A stretch of 64,000 nt of DNA, from positions 186,001 through 250,000 of the forward strand of contig DATHXC010000004.1 of assembly GCA_035459965.1 (NCBI GenBank). Direction: 5' to 3'. The stretch's first letter is position 1; each line of letters starts with the position of its first letter. The notes under the pieces were generated by a model. It saw only the letters and a program-made list of their open reading frames with translations, had not been told where the DNA came from and searched no databases. This stretch comes from DATHXC01 sp035459965. GTDB taxonomy: Bacteria > Pseudomonadota > Gammaproteobacteria > Burkholderiales > Methylophilaceae. Shown one piece after another: positions 8,348 to 17,347 of this stretch. The position numbers and the translations under genes are program-made.

Positions 8348-9160
8348 TCAGCGGCTACTGCCATCTACCGAGCCGGTGCCACGTGTCAGGTAGTAGGCGG
8401 CAATAATGGGCAATGATGTAATCAGCATCACCATCATCGCCACCACATTGGTAATCGCGGCATCGCGCGGCCGTGCCAGCTGGTTGAGTAGCCAGATTGG
8501 CAAAGTGGTTTCGTGGCCCGCGGTAAAGATAGTCACGATCAATTCATCGAAGGACAGCGCAAAAGCCAATAATGCGCCAGCCAGCAAAGCTGTGGCAAGC
8601 TGCGGCATGATGATGTGGCGGAAGGTGGTGAAACCATCTGCGCCCAGGTCCATGGAGGCTTCCACCAGGCTATGCGGCATCCGCCGAAAACGTGCGATGA
8701 CATTGTTGTAGATCATCACCACGCAAAAGGTGGCGTGGCTGACCACGATAGTCCAGAAACCGGGAGTGATGTCGAGCATGTTCATGGCCGAAAGCAACGC
8801 GATACCTGTGATGATGCCGGGTAGTGCGATGGGCAGTATGAGCATGGTGGTGATGGCATCCTTGCCAAAGAAATTGCGGCGATACAATGCTGCCGCGGCC
8901 ATGACGCCCATCACCAGTGCCAGCAACGTGGAGACCGTAGCCACCTTGAGCGACAGCAGGATGGCGCTCATCACATCTTCACGCGCAAAGGCTTCGCTGA
9001 ACCAGCGCAGGGTGAGGCTGGTCTGGTCGCCATCGGTCACCAGGAAAGCATTGATGAGGATGACGATGATGGGGAAATGTAGAAACGCCAGCCCACCGTA
9101 GGCAAGAACCTTGAGCCAGATAGGTGCGTTGGCCTGGGCTGAGGTTGATTTAGAGCGCAT
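8348..9160 (-). CDS. ydcV: Polyamine-type ABC transporter permease
   Basis: An inner-membrane permease of the PotC/YdcV type (270 aa from the chosen start) with about six helices and the ATPase-docking EAA loop around VEASMDLGADGFTTFRHI. ATG at 9160 is preferred over the upstream in-frame codon because the protein then aligns with the YdcV start I recall, with a G-rich stretch just upstream. It overlaps the end of ydcU by 11 bp, implying translational coupling. It works with YdcU, YdcT and YdcS as an importer, probably of putrescine-like amines. Confidence 0.9.
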   Translation of the reverse strand: MRSKSTSAQANAPIWLKVLAYGGLAFLHFPIIVILINAFLVTDGDQTSLTLRWFSEAFAREDVMSAILLSLKVATVSTLLALVMGVMAAAALYRRNFFGKDAITTMLILPIALPGIITGIALLSAMNMLDITPGFWTIVVSHATFCVVMIYNNVIARFRRMPHSLVEASMDLGADGFTTFRHIIMPQLATALLAGALLAFALSFDELIVTIFTAGHETTLPIWLLNQLARPRDAAITNVVAMMVMLITSLPIIAAYYLTRGTGSVDGSSR

Positions 9161-10118
9161 CAAAAGCCCCCGCCCTTTTCGCAAGCTTGAGGTAGATGCC
9201 CACCAGTACGATAGGTACCACGGTAAACGCGGCTGCCAGCGGCATATTGCCGACCGAACCTTGCATGGTATACACCATGGTGCCTATATATAGCCCGCTG
9301 GGGCCTATCAATTGAGGGATGATGTAATCGCCAAGTGTTAGCGAAAAGGTAAAAATAGAGCCTGCAATCACCCCCGGGAACACCAGCGGGAATAGGATCT
9401 TGCGGAAGGTCTGTGCCGGTCTAGCACCCAAGTCAGCCGAGGCCTGCAGCAGGTTGGATGGGACACGTTCCAGCGCCGCCTGTATCGGCAAAATCATGAA
9501 GGGCAGCCAGATGTAGGTGAACACGATAAAGCGCCCGAGGTTGGACGTGGCAAGTGTATTGCCGCCTATACCCGGAAGTTCCAGCACATGAGTGAGCAGG
9601 GGCAGCATGCCAAGGTGGCCGATGACCCAATACAGGATGCCTTGCTGCGACAGGATCACTGTCCAGGCATAGGCCTTGACGATGTAGCTGGCCCACATCG
9701 GCAGCATCACGCCCACATAGAAAAATCCTTTTTCCGCAGGGCTCCCGTAGCGCGTCATGTAATAGGCAATGGGGAAGCCGATGACAGCGGTGGCCAGGGT
9801 GACGGAGACAGCCATGGTGAGTGTACGCAGGATGATGTCGAAGTTAGTGGCGTCGAACAGGCTGCGGTAATTCTCCAGTGTTAAATCTGGCGTCACCGAC
9901 ATGCTGAAGCTGTCGAAAGTATAAAAGCTCTGCCACAGCAGCGCGAAAAGCGAGCCGAGGTACACCACGCCAAACCACAGCAATGGCGGGGTTAGCAGGA
10001 GTAGCAGGAATAGCGTGTTTTTACGGTAGAGCGTGCTGGCTAGATAACGCACTATCTGTTTTCTAAGCGAAGGCTTTGTGCTGGTGGCTAAGGTGGTGGG
10101 GGACAGTGCGGATTGCAT
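9150..10118 (-). CDS. ydcU: Polyamine-type ABC transporter permease
   Basis: The 322-aa partner permease of the PotB/YdcU class. A cytoplasmic N-terminus (MQSALSPTTLATSTKPSLRKQ) is followed by six membrane helices. The EAA-like loop sits around LLQASADLGARPAQTFRKILFP, and the C-terminal helices contain the family stretch TLGDYIIPQLIGP. It lies 18 bp downstream of ydcT and its stop overlaps the ydcV start. Order and sequence match the E. coli ydcSTUV importer, whose exact physiological substrate is less certain than that of PotABCD or PotFGHI. Confidence 0.9.
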   Translation of the reverse strand: MQSALSPTTLATSTKPSLRKQIVRYLASTLYRKNTLFLLLLLTPPLLWFGVVYLGSLFALLWQSFYTFDSFSMSVTPDLTLENYRSLFDATNFDIILRTLTMAVSVTLATAVIGFPIAYYMTRYGSPAEKGFFYVGVMLPMWASYIVKAYAWTVILSQQGILYWVIGHLGMLPLLTHVLELPGIGGNTLATSNLGRFIVFTYIWLPFMILPIQAALERVPSNLLQASADLGARPAQTFRKILFPLVFPGVIAGSIFTFSLTLGDYIIPQLIGPSGLYIGTMVYTMQGSVGNMPLAAAFTVVPIVLVGIYLKLAKRAGAFDAL

Positions 10119-10136
10119 GGTGACTAGCTGAGTTAG

Positions 10137-11168
10137 CTAATGGCTTTCTTCGAGCATGACCACGCGATGCTGCGGCCAGCTTAAAGTCAGTTGCTGCTTG
10201 ATCTGCGGCAGTTGCGCTTCGCTATGTTCGGTATTCGAAAGCACCATGGTCAGTGTTTGTGCCATCGCCGCATCGCCTACCGCCACCTCTATCTTGCTAG
10301 TTGCGCCGTGGTACTGGATATCCAGTACTTCGCCCGAGATTTTCATGCAGGCGCTATCGGTGGCAAGAGTATCAATTCTGATGTGTTCCGGGCGAATGGA
10401 AAACGGTTGATGGCTGCCGCATATCTGCTGTGCCAGGTCACCGCTCACCACGTTGGCCGTACCCACAAAATTCGCCACGAAGCTGGTTTTAGGCTGCGTA
10501 TACAGCTGGCGCGGATGATCGACCTGTTCTATTTTTCCTTTATTGAACACTGCGACGCGGTCAGACATGGAAAGCGCTTCGCCCTGGTCATGCGTCACAT
10601 AGATAAAAGTGATGCCCAGTTTTTTATGCAGGGTTTTGAGTTCCAGCTGCATCTGCTCGCGTAGCTTTAAATCCAGTGCGCCCAGCGGCTCATCTAGTAA
10701 TAGCACCCGGGGCTGGTTAACCAGCGCGCGTGCCAATGCTACGCGCTGGCGCTGTCCGCCCGAGAGTTCGCTGGGTTTGCGGTGGCCGTAATCAGCCAGC
10801 GCAACTAGTGCCAGGGCCTCTTCCGCACGTTTGCAGCATTCGGTTTTGTTGATGCCTTTTACCCGCAAGCCATAAGCCACATTCTGCAATACGCTCATGT
10901 GAGGGAACAGCGCGTAATCCTGGAACACCGTGTTCACTTCACGCTCGTAAGGTGGCACACCGGCAGCCTCTTTACCAAAGATGCGGATACTGCCCGCACT
11001 GGGCTGCTCAAAGCCGGCGATTAAACGTAAACAGGTGGTTTTGCCGGAGCCGCTAGGGCCCAGCATGGAAAAGAATTCGCCTTCGGCAACGGATATGGAA
11101 ACATCATCAACCGCTTTTACGTTGCCGTAGTGGCGGCTGATGTTAGAGAACTCAACTGCAACAGTCAT
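10137..11168 (-). CDS. ydcT: Polyamine-type ABC transporter ATP-binding protein
   Basis: An ABC ATPase of 343 aa with Walker A GPSGSGKTT, signature LSGGQRQRVALARAL, Walker B VLLLDEPLGALD, H-loop THDQGEALS, and a C-terminal TOBE domain (about 260-340) typical of the PotA/MalK group. I chose ATG 11168 because the protein then begins MTVAVEFSNISRHYG, like YdcT. An in-frame GTG at 11204 has a passable AAAGG upstream and cannot be excluded. It sits between ydcS and ydcU in the importer operon. Confidence 0.92.
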   Translation of the reverse strand: MTVAVEFSNISRHYGNVKAVDDVSISVAEGEFFSMLGPSGSGKTTCLRLIAGFEQPSAGSIRIFGKEAAGVPPYEREVNTVFQDYALFPHMSVLQNVAYGLRVKGINKTECCKRAEEALALVALADYGHRKPSELSGGQRQRVALARALVNQPRVLLLDEPLGALDLKLREQMQLELKTLHKKLGITFIYVTHDQGEALSMSDRVAVFNKGKIEQVDHPRQLYTQPKTSFVANFVGTANVVSGDLAQQICGSHQPFSIRPEHIRIDTLATDSACMKISGEVLDIQYHGATSKIEVAVGDAAMAQTLTMVLSNTEHSEAQLPQIKQQLTLSWPQHRVVMLEESH

Positions 11169-11217
11169 GAAAAATCCAATTTGCGTTGCGATACCTTGTT
11201 TCACGCCTTTCGCGCTT

Positions 11218-11243
11218 CCACTTAACGCTTTAGCGTTTAGTGG
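11218..11243 (-). other. Intercistronic hairpin between ydcS and ydcT
   Basis: 11-nt arms (CCACTTAACGC / GCGTTTAGTGG, one mismatch) with a TTTA loop lie in the gap between ydcS and ydcT. There is no U-tract directly after it, so it looks more like a 3'-protecting or attenuating stem than a full terminator. Such stems after binding-protein genes commonly keep the solute-binding protein in excess over membrane components; that role here is inferred. Confidence 0.5.
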
Positions 11244-11320
11244 AGCGGTGAAGGCCTTTACGGCCTGTCTGGCTTAGTAGCTTGAATTTTTAGGGGGTTT
11301 AGAAAAACCTCAAAACTTCT

Positions 11321-12475
11321 TTATCGTCCACCCATGATTGCGATGAAATCCGAAGTCCAACGGCTATAAGGCACGCAGCCTTCTGGGAGCGAGCATTTGG
11401 CCTGTGGTGTTTTCCAGAACTTAATTTCCGTAAAGCGGCTGAAGCCGTTGTCAGCACAGAAATCGCTGCCGCCCGGTGCCTTGGTTTTACATGCAGTGGG
11501 TACCGCTGGGTTTGAGCCGAACCATTCAGCCAAGCCGGATTGCAGGTTGGCGTTGAGTGAGTGCTCCATCCACATATAGGCACAATTAGGATGCGATGCC
11601 TTGGTGGCCAGCATGGTGGTATCTGCCCAGCCGGTTGCACCTTCAACCGGGATAACAGAGGCAATCGGCTGTTTCTCTGTCTTGAGGCCATTCACCTGGT
11701 AAGGCCATGCGCTGGAAGCGACCACGCCTTCTTTCTTGAAATCGGTCATCTGCACGGTGACGTCATGCCAGTATCTGTGAGTCAACGTCTTTTGCTGGCG
11801 TAAAAGTTTGAGCACAGCTGCATACTGTTTTTCGTTTAACTCATACGGATCCTTGATGCCGAGCGATGGGTCTTTCTTCATCAGGTACAGCGCGGCATCG
11901 GCAATATAGATTGGGCCATCGTAGGCTTGCACACGGCCTTTATTGGGTTTGCCATCAGGCAGGTTCTGCGGTTCAAATACTACAGACCACGACATAGGTG
12001 GTTTTTTGAAGGTCTGCGTGTTGTACATCAACACGTTCGGGCCCCATTGGTATGGCACGCCATAATGCTTGCCATCCACGGTATGCCAGGCTGCATTCTG
12101 TAAGCGTCCGTCAACTAGCGCCCATGAAGGTATCAGCGCGGTATTGATCTCCTGCACTTTCTTGCCTGCCACTAGCCGCAGGCTTGCGTCGCCAGAGGCA
12201 GTCACCAGGTCGTACCCGCCCTTATTCATCAATGACACCATTTCATCCGAGGTGCCAGCGGTTTTAACATTCACCTTACAGCCGGTTTCTTTCTCAAATC
12301 CGGTTACCCAGTCGTAAGTTTTATCTGATTCGCCTCGCTCCAGGTAACCCGGCCAGGCCACCACATCCAGTTTGCCTTCACCCTTGCCGATCTTGGCAAG
12401 TGGTGCGGCCTGAGCGCTTGAAAAACTCGCAATGAGTACTGCTGCTAAAACTTGTTTGGTACGGATTATTGCCAT
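11321..12475 (-). CDS. ydcS: Periplasmic solute-binding protein of the polyamine-type ABC importer
   Basis: A 384-aa binding protein. The signal peptide MAIIRTKQVLAAVLIASFSSAQA probably ends at the AQA-AP site. The mature part has LDVVAWPGYLERG, the extracellular-binding-protein family 1 fold, and GYDLVTASGDAS and GVPYQWGPNVLMYN around the ligand cleft. Six or so cysteines in the mature chain (for example CKVN, NCAYM, CSLPEGC) suggest disulphides. It opens the ydcSTUVW operon, with a GGGAGCTT-type ribosome site 5-10 bp before ATG. A predicted MocR operator lies about 95-130 bp upstream. In E. coli YdcS has also been linked to poly-3-hydroxybutyrate metabolism; here import is the better reading. 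Confidence 0.9.
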   Translation of the reverse strand: MAIIRTKQVLAAVLIASFSSAQAAPLAKIGKGEGKLDVVAWPGYLERGESDKTYDWVTGFEKETGCKVNVKTAGTSDEMVSLMNKGGYDLVTASGDASLRLVAGKKVQEINTALIPSWALVDGRLQNAAWHTVDGKHYGVPYQWGPNVLMYNTQTFKKPPMSWSVVFEPQNLPDGKPNKGRVQAYDGPIYIADAALYLMKKDPSLGIKDPYELNEKQYAAVLKLLRQQKTLTHRYWHDVTVQMTDFKKEGVVASSAWPYQVNGLKTEKQPIASVIPVEGATGWADTTMLATKASHPNCAYMWMEHSLNANLQSGLAEWFGSNPAVPTACKTKAPGGSDFCADNGFSRFTEIKFWKTPQAKCSLPEGCVPYSRWTSDFIAIMGGR

Positions 12476-12570
12476 TTTGAAGCTCCCTGGAAAATGTCAA
12501 AAAACAGAATCTGCGAGGCACTAAAACACGACCACCTGCCGTCTATTATTTTCTCAAATTGGTAATCCAG

Positions 12571-12605
12571 CAAGAGCCATTTAGATTATATCGATAGAGC
12601 CAATT
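12571..12605 (-). promoter_or_regulatory. Predicted MocR direct-repeat operator, ydcS promoter
   Basis: Read on the minus strand: two TGGCTCT half-sites (12602-12596 and 12579-12573) exactly 23 bp apart, with TATAAT between them. It matches the element upstream of puuD at 32 of 35 positions. The overlap with a -10-like hexamer suggests the bound regulator acts at the core promoter of ydcSTUVW. Confidence 0.65.
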
Positions 12606-12649
12606 GCAGCAATATTCTTCACGGGTTCTGCATTGCTTTGATGGGGATG

Positions 12650-13582
12650 CTAAACCGGCGTTTGTGGCACTTGCCTGCTATCCCTGCTGATTAATATCAC
12701 GCCTGCCAGTACCAGCAGGGAGCCCAGTAATTGCATCAGCGATATTTTCTCATCCAGGAATATATGCGCGAGGTAAATGGTGAAGATCGGGCCAATGGAG
12801 CCGATGAGCGAAGTGCTGGCCGAGCCGATCAGGCGCATGCCAACAACCAACATGAACACAGGCAGCACGGTAGAAAAAATCGCCATCGCGATTGCCAGTT
12901 CATATACCGTTAATGGCTGTATCAGGGCCGTCAGCGGATGACTCAAGGCAAACTGGATCAGGCTGGCGAGGCAGGCCAATATCATGGCGTAAGCGGTAAA
13001 GCGGGTAGCCCCGATGCGCGTGACCACATGGCCAGCGCCTACCAAATAAATCGCATAAAACAGGGCGCTAGCGAATACCAGAGCGGATCCCAGCCCTATG
13101 CCACTTTGCTGGAGGTTGAAATCATGCATGAATACCAGCGTGATACCGGCATAGCTTAGTAGTAGTGCGATCAGCACTTTTTTACTCAAGACCTGCTTAT
13201 AGAGCCAGGCTGAAATGAGTACTGTCATGGTGGGGTAAAGAAACTGGATCATGCGCTCCAGCCCGGCAGAGATGGTTTGCAGGCCCAGAAAATCCAGGTA
13301 ATTGAATAAATAGTAGGATGTGCTCAGGCCAATAATTAGCAGCCAGTCACGGCGTGTCAGGGCTACCCTGCCGTTATCCCGTAGTTTGTTATCCCACAGC
13401 GCCATGCCGATAAAAAATGGCAGGGCAAAGCCCATGCGCAGCGCGAGCAAGGTCACTGAGTCTACTCCATGCCCAAAGGCCAGCTTGATAAGGATGGATT
13501 TTATCGAGAAGCCGACTGCTGCAATCAAGGCGCAGGTTATGCCTATCGCTACATTCCGGCTGTGCAAGGTTTCGGGCTTCAT
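12650..13582 (-). CDS. EamA/DMT permease next to Lrp-type regulator
   Basis: A 310-aa inner-membrane protein with about ten helices in two EamA repeats (IAAVGFSIKSILIKLAFGHG near the start; RIGATRFTAYAMILACLASL opening the second half). Its ATG overlaps the stop of the Lrp-family gene by 4 bp, so the two form one unit. The pairing with an Lrp regulator and the divergent dad genes suggests export or import of an amino acid such as alanine. That is inferred from context; the fold gives no substrate. Confidence 0.85.
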   Translation of the reverse strand: MKPETLHSRNVAIGITCALIAAVGFSIKSILIKLAFGHGVDSVTLLALRMGFALPFFIGMALWDNKLRDNGRVALTRRDWLLIIGLSTSYYLFNYLDFLGLQTISAGLERMIQFLYPTMTVLISAWLYKQVLSKKVLIALLLSYAGITLVFMHDFNLQQSGIGLGSALVFASALFYAIYLVGAGHVVTRIGATRFTAYAMILACLASLIQFALSHPLTALIQPLTVYELAIAMAIFSTVLPVFMLVVGMRLIGSASTSLIGSIGPIFTIYLAHIFLDEKISLMQLLGSLLVLAGVILISRDSRQVPQTPV

Positions 13583-14079
13583 TTAGCCTCGGCCTCATTC
13601 AGCGGCAATGCAAATCCCTCTTTCACTTCTTCCATCACGATATAACTGCGTGACTCCTGTGCGCCGGGAAGTGTGAGCAATATATCACCCAGCAATGTGC
13701 GGTAATCAGCCATCTGCGCGATGCGTGCCTTGATCAGGTAATCGAAGTCGCCCGAGACCAAGTGGCACTCCAGCACGCTGGGTAGTTTGAGTATTTCCTG
13801 CTTGAACTTGCTAAAAATGGTGCCGGATTTGGTAGAGAGCTTGAGCTCCACGAACACCAGCAGCGAAAGCTCCAATGCATGCGGGTCTAGCCGCGCATGG
13901 TAGCCAAGGATCACGCCTTCCTTCTCCAGGCGCTTTACGCGTTCTCCACACGGGGTGACGGATAGCCCCACACGTTCTGCCAGCTCGGTAATGGGGATGC
14001 GTGCATCGGCTTGAAGCACGGACAGTATCTTGATATCGATACGGTCAAGTTCGCGCACGGCATGGGTACGAATACGCAT
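13579..14079 (-). CDS. Lrp/AsnC-family regulator (DadR-like by context)
   Basis: 166 aa, slightly long for the family. The N-terminal helix-turn-helix is LDRIDIKILSVLQADARIPI...LAERVGLSVTPCGERVKRLE (about 10-55), and the C-terminal RAM/ACT-like ligand domain contains GDFDYLIKARIAQMADYRTLL. Lrp-family proteins bind amino acids and often control the divergent gene, here dadA about 220 bp away. The AT-rich intergenic DNA is suitable for Lrp wrapping, but no precise site can be assigned. Confidence 0.88.
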   Translation of the reverse strand: MRIRTHAVRELDRIDIKILSVLQADARIPITELAERVGLSVTPCGERVKRLEKEGVILGYHARLDPHALELSLLVFVELKLSTKSGTIFSKFKQEILKLPSVLECHLVSGDFDYLIKARIAQMADYRTLLGDILLTLPGAQESRSYIVMEEVKEGFALPLNEAEAK

Positions 14080-14299
14080 AATTCACCTCATATTTCAAAA
14101 ATTCAGGGAATACCAGCTATTAAATACTGATAAAAAGATTTATTGATTAGTTATCAATATAAATTAAGTTAACTATGTATGTCATTAGAAAATAAACTGC
14201 AAGTATCTGCTGTTTATTAAGAGTGAGCATCTGGCGATGGAACATTAAATGCTTGCTCAACACTGACAAACAACTAAATATTGTTTACGGAGAGCGATC

Positions 14300-15625
14300 A
14301 TGCGCGTGCTGGTATTGGGTTCTGGTGTAGTCGGCGTGACAAGCGCCTATTACTTGGCGAAAAAAGGCTTCGAGGTCACGGTGATTGATCGCCAGCCAGC
14401 CCCGGGCCTGGAGACCAGCTTCGCCAATGCCGGGCAGATTTCCCCCGGCTATTCTTCACCGTGGGCAGCGCCCGGTATACCGATGAAGGCCATTAAATGG
14501 CTGTTCCAGCGCCATGCACCATTTGCCATGAAACCCGATGGCAGCTTATGGCAGGTGCGTTGGGCAATGAAGCTACTGCAAAACTGCAATACTGCCAGTT
14601 ACGATACCAATAAAGAGCGCATGGTGCGCCTGGCCGAATACAGTCGTGATTGTCTTGACGAATTGCGTAACGCCACTGGAATTGAGTATGAAGCACGCAC
14701 GCAGGGCACCTTGCAGGTGTTCCGCACCCAGCGCCAGCTGGACGCCGCTGCCAAGGATATTGCTGTACTTAGCCGCATTGGCGTACCTTATGAGTTACTG
14801 GATAGAGATGGCTGCGCCAGAGCTGAACCTGCTTTGGCCCTAGTGAAGGGCAAGCTGACCGGCGGCCTGCGCCTGCCGGGCGATGAAACCGGCGATTGCC
14901 AGTTGTTTACCACCCGCCTGGCGCAAGAGGCCAGCAAGCTTGGCGTCGTATTCCGTCAAAACATCACCATCGATCATCTGCTCACTAGTAATGGCAAACT
15001 CTCTGGCGTAGCGATTAGTTCTGGCGAAAGTAAGGCGGTGCTACAAGCTGACCAGTATGTGGTGGCATTGGGCAGTTACAGCCGTCAGCTCATGCAGGAA
15101 ATGGGTTTTGATATTCCCGTGTATCCGGTCAAAGGCTATTCACTTACCGTGCCGGTGGTCGATACACAAGCCTCGCCAGTTTCTACCGTAATGGATGAAA
15201 CCTACAAAGTCGCTATTACACGGTTTGATAACCGCATCCGCGTAGGCGGCATGGCCGAGTTGGCAGGCTTTGACCTGAGCCTGAATCCAAGGCGCCGTAA
15301 AACGCTGGAGATGATCACCAATGACCTGTTCCCCCAGGCCGGCGATATCCCCAATGCCAGCTTCTGGACAGGCCTGCGCCCCATGACCCCGGACGGCACG
15401 CCGATTATCGGCAAGGCATCTGCCCAACCGCAACATGATAATTTGTGGTTGAATACTGGGCACGGAACACTGGGCTGGACCATGGCATGCGGTTCAGGCC
15501 AGGTGCTGGCCGACCTGGTGGCGAACCAGCCTGCTGCTATCCGCACGGATGACCTGAGTTTCAGCCGGTATGATAAAACGCTACAAAATATTAAGAGTGC
15601 CAAGCACACGTTGTTAAACGCATAG
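14300..15625 (+). CDS. dadA: D-amino acid dehydrogenase small subunit
   Basis: A FAD enzyme (441 aa) that deaminates D-alanine and other D-amino acids to 2-oxo acids at the membrane, passing electrons to the quinone pool. The dinucleotide site VLGSGVVGVTSAYYLAKKG is at the N-terminus, followed by the DadA hallmark SFANAGQISPGYSSPWAAPG. The C-terminal LNTGHGTLGWTMACGSG is also typical. Length equals the family norm. A clear GGAGAG lies 7 bp before ATG. It is followed by alr and ridA on the same strand and divergent from the Lrp-type regulator, the arrangement of alanine catabolic loci. Confidence 0.95.
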   Translation: MRVLVLGSGVVGVTSAYYLAKKGFEVTVIDRQPAPGLETSFANAGQISPGYSSPWAAPGIPMKAIKWLFQRHAPFAMKPDGSLWQVRWAMKLLQNCNTASYDTNKERMVRLAEYSRDCLDELRNATGIEYEARTQGTLQVFRTQRQLDAAAKDIAVLSRIGVPYELLDRDGCARAEPALALVKGKLTGGLRLPGDETGDCQLFTTRLAQEASKLGVVFRQNITIDHLLTSNGKLSGVAISSGESKAVLQADQYVVALGSYSRQLMQEMGFDIPVYPVKGYSLTVPVVDTQASPVSTVMDETYKVAITRFDNRIRVGGMAELAGFDLSLNPRRRKTLEMITNDLFPQAGDIPNASFWTGLRPMTPDGTPIIGKASAQPQHDNLWLNTGHGTLGWTMACGSGQVLADLVANQPAAIRTDDLSFSRYDKTLQNIKSAKHTLLNA

Positions 15626-15673
15626 CCATCACTAAAAAAGCTATAACTAAAAAAGAATGCAAAGCTAAACATC

Positions 15674-16771
15674 ATGTCCCGCCCCGCTGTTGCGCATATC
15701 CGCCTGGATGCATTTCGTCATAACTACCGCGTTGCCAAAGAGTGCCATGGCGGCAAGGCGCTGGCAGTTATCAAGGCCAATGCCTATGGCCACGGTGCCG
15801 TACGTTGCGCGCTGGCGATTGCTGCAGAAGCCGATGGGTTTGCCGTCGCGGCGATAGAAGAGGCATTGCAATTGCGCGAGGCTGGTATCACCGGGCCGAT
15901 ACTGCTGCTGGAAGGTTTTTTCGAAGCGGCGGAGCTGCCCGTTATTGTCGAAAACGATTTATGGATTGTCATCCATCATGCCTGGCAGCTAGAAGTGCTG
16001 CTTGCCACTAAGCTCGCAAAGCCAGTGCAGGTTTGGCTCAAGATGGATAGCGGCATGCATCGCGTCGGGCTGTCGCCTGCCGAATATGCGGATGCCTATG
16101 CCAAGTTGAGCCAGCATGCCAATGTGGCGAAACTGGTGTTGATGAGTCATTTTGCCAATGCGGACAATTTGCAGTCTGCGCATACGCAACAGCAGATCGC
16201 AGTTTTTAAAAATGCGCTACTTGGTCTCGCCTCTTCAGCTACGTCGGTGGAAATCAGCCTAGCCAACTCTGCCGCTATCCTCGGCTGGCCGGAGGCACAA
16301 GGCAGCTGGTCGCGTCCCGGCATTATGCTGTATGGCGCCAGCCCAATACTAGAGAGCCTCACAGGCAAGCGACTACGTGCTGTCATGCAGCTTACTTCAC
16401 GCATTATCTCCATACGCAAAATTGCAAAAGGTGAGTCCATAGGCTATGGCAGCATATTCACGGCAGAGCGCGATACCACCGTGGGGGTCGTCGCCATGGG
16501 CTATGCGGATGGTTATCCCCGTGCCGCGACTGGCGTCACGTCCGCTTTGCCCCCGGTTGCAGTTGATGGCAAAATGACGCGCTTGATAGGCCGGGTGTCG
16601 ATGGATATGCTGTTTGTAGATCTCACCGATATCCCCGGTGCGCACATAGGCAGCCACGTTGAATTATGGGGCGACCAGGTATCCGCCAACGATGTAGCCA
16701 CTGCGGCAGGGAGCATTGCCTACGAGTTGTTCTGCAACGTCAAACGCGTACATTTTCAATATTCGGATTAA
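15674..16771 (+). CDS. alr: Alanine racemase (catabolic, DadX-like)
   Basis: A PLP fold-type III racemase of 365 aa interconverting L- and D-alanine. The PLP lysine is in AVIKANAYGHG near residue 36. The catalytic tyrosine region is IGYGSIFTAERDTTVGVVAMGYADGYPR, written here only as landmarks IGYGSIF and MGYADGYP, and the C-terminal GRVSMDMLFVDLTD is present. It lies 49 bp after dadA, so its probable role is feeding L-alanine into DadA. It could equally be the only racemase serving cell-wall synthesis; the window cannot tell. Confidence 0.94.
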   Translation: MSRPAVAHIRLDAFRHNYRVAKECHGGKALAVIKANAYGHGAVRCALAIAAEADGFAVAAIEEALQLREAGITGPILLLEGFFEAAELPVIVENDLWIVIHHAWQLEVLLATKLAKPVQVWLKMDSGMHRVGLSPAEYADAYAKLSQHANVAKLVLMSHFANADNLQSAHTQQQIAVFKNALLGLASSATSVEISLANSAAILGWPEAQGSWSRPGIMLYGASPILESLTGKRLRAVMQLTSRIISIRKIAKGESIGYGSIFTAERDTTVGVVAMGYADGYPRAATGVTSALPPVAVDGKMTRLIGRVSMDMLFVDLTDIPGAHIGSHVELWGDQVSANDVATAAGSIAYELFCNVKRVHFQYSD

Positions 16772-16846
16772 TTCGGTATTCAGGTTGGTTTAATATCCTG
16801 ATGGCCCAGGCTTTCACTTAAATTACTATTTTAAAAAGGTTCTAAC

Positions 16847-17221
16847 ATGCAAGTCATCCAAACCCCTAACGCCCCGACCGCTATCGGCCCTTACTCACAA
16901 GCCATAGTAGTGGGGGACCTGTTATTTACCTCAGGCCAAATCCCCTTGCGCGCAGATGGCACGCTGAACGATGGCGACATCACTGCGCAAACCACGCAAG
17001 TGCTGGCCAACCTCAAGGCCATCGTCGAAGCTGCAGGTGCCAATTTATCCAAAGTGGTGAAGACCACAGTATTCCTGAAAAACCTGGACGATTTCGTGGT
17101 GATGAACGGCATCTACGCAGAAGCGTTTGGCAGCCATACGCCAGCCCGTTCTACTGTGCAAGTGGCGAAGCTACCGCGCGATGTGTTAGTGGAAATCGAG
17201 GCGATTGTTTCCCTAGGGTAG
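16847..17221 (+). CDS. ridA: RidA-family enamine/imine deaminase
   Basis: 124 aa, full length. It hydrolyses reactive enamine/imine intermediates released by PLP and flavin enzymes to 2-oxo acids plus ammonia. Seen: the N-terminal TPNAPTAIGPYSQAIVVGDL, the central TSGQIPL, and the key arginine in TPARSTVQVAKLPRD near residue 104. Being third after dadA and alr makes sense, because D-amino acid oxidation generates imines. A weak AAGG precedes the start. Confidence 0.92.
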   Translation: MQVIQTPNAPTAIGPYSQAIVVGDLLFTSGQIPLRADGTLNDGDITAQTTQVLANLKAIVEAAGANLSKVVKTTVFLKNLDDFVVMNGIYAEAFGSHTPARSTVQVAKLPRDVLVEIEAIVSLG

Positions 17222-17235
17222 GTTGAGCGTTGAAG

Positions 17236-17275
17236 TCCGCCACTATCAGTTTACATTCAAACCGGTAGCGGCGGA
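17236..17275 (+). terminator. Probable terminator of dadA-alr-ridA
   Basis: Arms TCCGCCACTA and TAGCGGCGGA (one mismatch) with a 20-nt loop, followed by TTTGT, begin 15 bp after the ridA stop. The loop is long and the U-tract short, so efficiency is uncertain. Confidence 0.5.
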
Positions 17276-17347
17276 TTTGTATGGACTAGTATTGTCCCAG
17301 AGCGTTGATTCATGAATCTTTAGAACCATTTGCCAGCTTATGTAAAA